Positions 62,621-64,000 of a DNA stretch of 64,000 bases are shown here, piece by piece. Position 1 is the stretch's first letter, and each line of letters starts with the position of its first letter. This DNA comes from Ga0077555 sp963741565 (lineage in GTDB: Bacteria > Pseudomonadota > Alphaproteobacteria > Rhizobiales > Hyphomicrobiaceae), in assembly GCA_963741565.1 (NCBI GenBank), contig CAVUIK010000008.1, positions 806,001 through 870,000 of the forward strand. The letters run 5' to 3'. The position numbers and the translations under genes were made by a program. The notes beneath the pieces were generated by a model. It made no database searches. It worked only from the letters and a program-made list of their open reading frames with translations, and was not told the origin of the DNA.

Positions 62621-63850
62621 GTGAACCAAGCTCGCGCGACCAGCACCGCCATCCTCGCCCTGCTGATCGGCGCGCTGATCCTGTTCGTTGGCGGCGGGGC
62701 TCGCTTCGCGATCGGGCTCACATTGAAGCCGATCGAGGCCGAATTCGCGTCGGGGCGAGGCACGGTCGGTGTCGCCGTCGCCGCGTTCCAACTCGTCTCT
62801 GCGGTCGCCATGTTCTGGGCGGGCCGTCTCGCGGACCGGATGAACATCGCGCTGGTGCTCGGCGGCGGCGTGCTGATTGCTGGTCTCGGGATCGGCGCTA
62901 TGGGGTGGATCTCAGCGCCCTGGCAAATCGTGGCCTTTTATGGCCTCGCGTTCGCGATTGGTAACGGTGTCGCCTCGGTTGTCCCCGTCGGGGTGCTGGT
63001 CAGCCGCCATTTTCCGGGCCGGACGGGGCTTGCCAATGCGGTCGCGCTGGCCGGCATCGGCCTCGGTCAGCTCGTGATGATGGCATTGTTCGCCTCACTG
63101 CTCGCCGACATCGGCTGGCGCTCGGTGTTCGCCTGGGCGGGAGTTGCGCATCTCGCCATCGCGCCGCTCATATTCCTGGCACTTCGCCAACGGCCCACGA
63201 GTGCGCCAGGCGCGGGCGTGGCGTCGGTTCAGCCCACGTCCGGCCTTTCGGTCGGAGAAGCAATGCGAACCCGCCGGTTCTGGCTGCTGCTTGCGGTCTA
63301 CGCACTTTGCGGATTCGAGGACTTCTTCGTATCGACGCACGTCGTCGCCTTCGCCCAGGATCGCGGCGCCGGAGCGCTGTTTGCCGGGCATCTTTTGGCG
63401 TTCATGGGGTTGACCGCGCTGATCGGCGTGCTCGCGGCCGGAGCGATGGCGGACCGGATCGGACCGATCGCGGCTACGGCCGGCTGTTTTGCCCTTCGTG
63501 TCGTCATTTTCGCGCTGGTGCTCGCCGATCAGCGGACGCTTCCGGTTGCAATTTTCGCCTTGCTGTTCGGGGTGACGTTCCTGGTCACCGCGCCGCTCAC
63601 CGTCATTTTCGTGCGCGACGCCTTCGGCACCCGCCATCTCGGCGCGCTGACCGGCCTCATCACCATGGTGCACCACATCTGCGGTGGCATTGGCGCCTTG
63701 ATCGGCGCCCTTTTGTTCGACGCCAACGGCTCATACGAGACAGCGCTCTGGATCATGCTGGCCTCTTCGGCGATCGCCGGCCTGCTGACGCTGGGCTTGC
63801 GGGGCGGCACGCCACACACCGGATCAGCACGCCATCCGCCAAGGACTTGA
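62621..63850 (+). CDS. MFS transporter
   Basis: 409 residues with twelve hydrophobic helices. The loop 2-3 motif is WAGRLADRMNIALVL and the 8-9 equivalent GAMADRIGPIAATAG. The fold suits the oxalate/formate or monocarboxylate group of MFS proteins (GLTLKPIEAEFASGRGTVGVAVAAFQ near helix 1-2). GTG 62621 is the first good start after the ubiE stop; the frame is open upstream inside ubiE. Likely co-transcribed with ubiE. Substrate unknown. Confidence 0.82.
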   Translation: MNQARATSTAILALLIGALILFVGGGARFAIGLTLKPIEAEFASGRGTVGVAVAAFQLVSAVAMFWAGRLADRMNIALVLGGGVLIAGLGIGAMGWISAPWQIVAFYGLAFAIGNGVASVVPVGVLVSRHFPGRTGLANAVALAGIGLGQLVMMALFASLLADIGWRSVFAWAGVAHLAIAPLIFLALRQRPTSAPGAGVASVQPTSGLSVGEAMRTRRFWLLLAVYALCGFEDFFVSTHVVAFAQDRGAGALFAGHLLAFMGLTALIGVLAAGAMADRIGPIAATAGCFALRVVIFALVLADQRTLPVAIFALLFGVTFLVTAPLTVIFVRDAFGTRHLGALTGLITMVHHICGGIGALIGALLFDANGSYETALWIMLASSAIAGLLTLGLRGGTPHTGSARHPPRT

Positions 63851-63917
63851 CGAGCGGTCTGGCAAGGCGCGAATTCGGAGCGAACTCGCGGCCAGCGCGC
63901 ACAACAGGAGCCTTGCC

Positions 63918-64000
63918 ATGATCGCATTGTTTTTCGAGGTGACGCCCAACCCGGGCCAGGACGACCGATATCTCGAAATTGCCGCCAGCCTTAAGCCAGA
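63918..64000 (+). CDS. Antibiotic biosynthesis monooxygenase (ABM) family protein, partial
   Basis: Only the first 27 codons are in the window: MIALFFEVTPNPGQDDRYLE and a few more. The opening matches small ABM-domain (ferredoxin-like) monooxygenases of about 100 residues. AGGAG lies 7 bases before the ATG. The end of the gene lies beyond the right edge. Confidence 0.65.
   Translation, partial: MIALFFEVTPNPGQDDRYLEIAASLKP

Overview
The window is GC-rich, densely coding DNA from a bacterium that looks like an alphaproteobacterium of the Hyphomicrobiales/Bradyrhizobiaceae type. The grounds are gene content (PrtD/PrtE-type secretion, DUF6481- and DUF6384-like proteins, an orphan Bug-type binding protein, a dispersed palindromic element of a kind common in that group) and codon and base usage. 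This placement is inference. No rRNA, tRNA, CRISPR array, integrase or transposase was seen.

Layout. 1-8.8 kb holds catabolic genes: a minus-strand set (PhyH oxygenase, VOC protein, HpaB/AbfD-superfamily flavoprotein, 2-keto-4-pentenoate hydratase type) divergent from a frameshifted MaoC-type hydratase. Plus-strand genes follow: SMP-30 lactonase, 3-hydroxyisobutyrate dehydrogenase type, GNAT, DUF6481 and 2-hydroxychromene-2-carboxylate isomerase type. 8.9-21.7 kb is the most striking part. It is an unbroken minus-strand run of alg44, alg8 and algD homologues, two RTX proteins, a type I secretion ABC transporter and adaptor, and a polysaccharide lyase family 14-like protein. Together these look like a c-di-GMP-responsive alginate-like (polyuronate) polymer system that also secretes its own calcium-binding matrix proteins.

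21.9-31.8 kb holds a CitE-like lyase, a serine/alanine-glyoxylate aminotransferase, a YfhO-like membrane protein, cytochrome b561, an RfbC-type epimerase, and a three-gene module with a TelA-like coiled-coil protein, a membrane-anchored protein and a long coiled-coil protein. 31.9-38.3 kb holds a palindromic repeat element, a zinc alcohol dehydrogenase, a PBP1A-type peptidoglycan synthase, a processive family 2 glycosyltransferase and an amino-acid-type binding protein. 38.4-64 kb is mostly acyl-CoA and aromatic or branched-acid catabolism: enoyl-CoA hydratase, three acyl-CoA dehydrogenases, alpha-methylacyl-CoA racemase, PEP-mutase-like lyase, HpaI-like aldolase, amidohydrolase, FAD monooxygenase, MmgE/PrpD and orphan binding proteins. 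Interspersed are a Clp_N-domain membrane protein, a hybrid histidine kinase, a Kef-type antiporter, ubiE and two MFS transporters. The window ends inside an antibiotic-biosynthesis-monooxygenase-like gene.

Five otherwise well-conserved genes are broken by six single-base disruptions. Every one is repaired by removing exactly one base, which points to sequence or assembly error or to very recent decay. Coordinates for those genes span the whole reconstructed reading frame.
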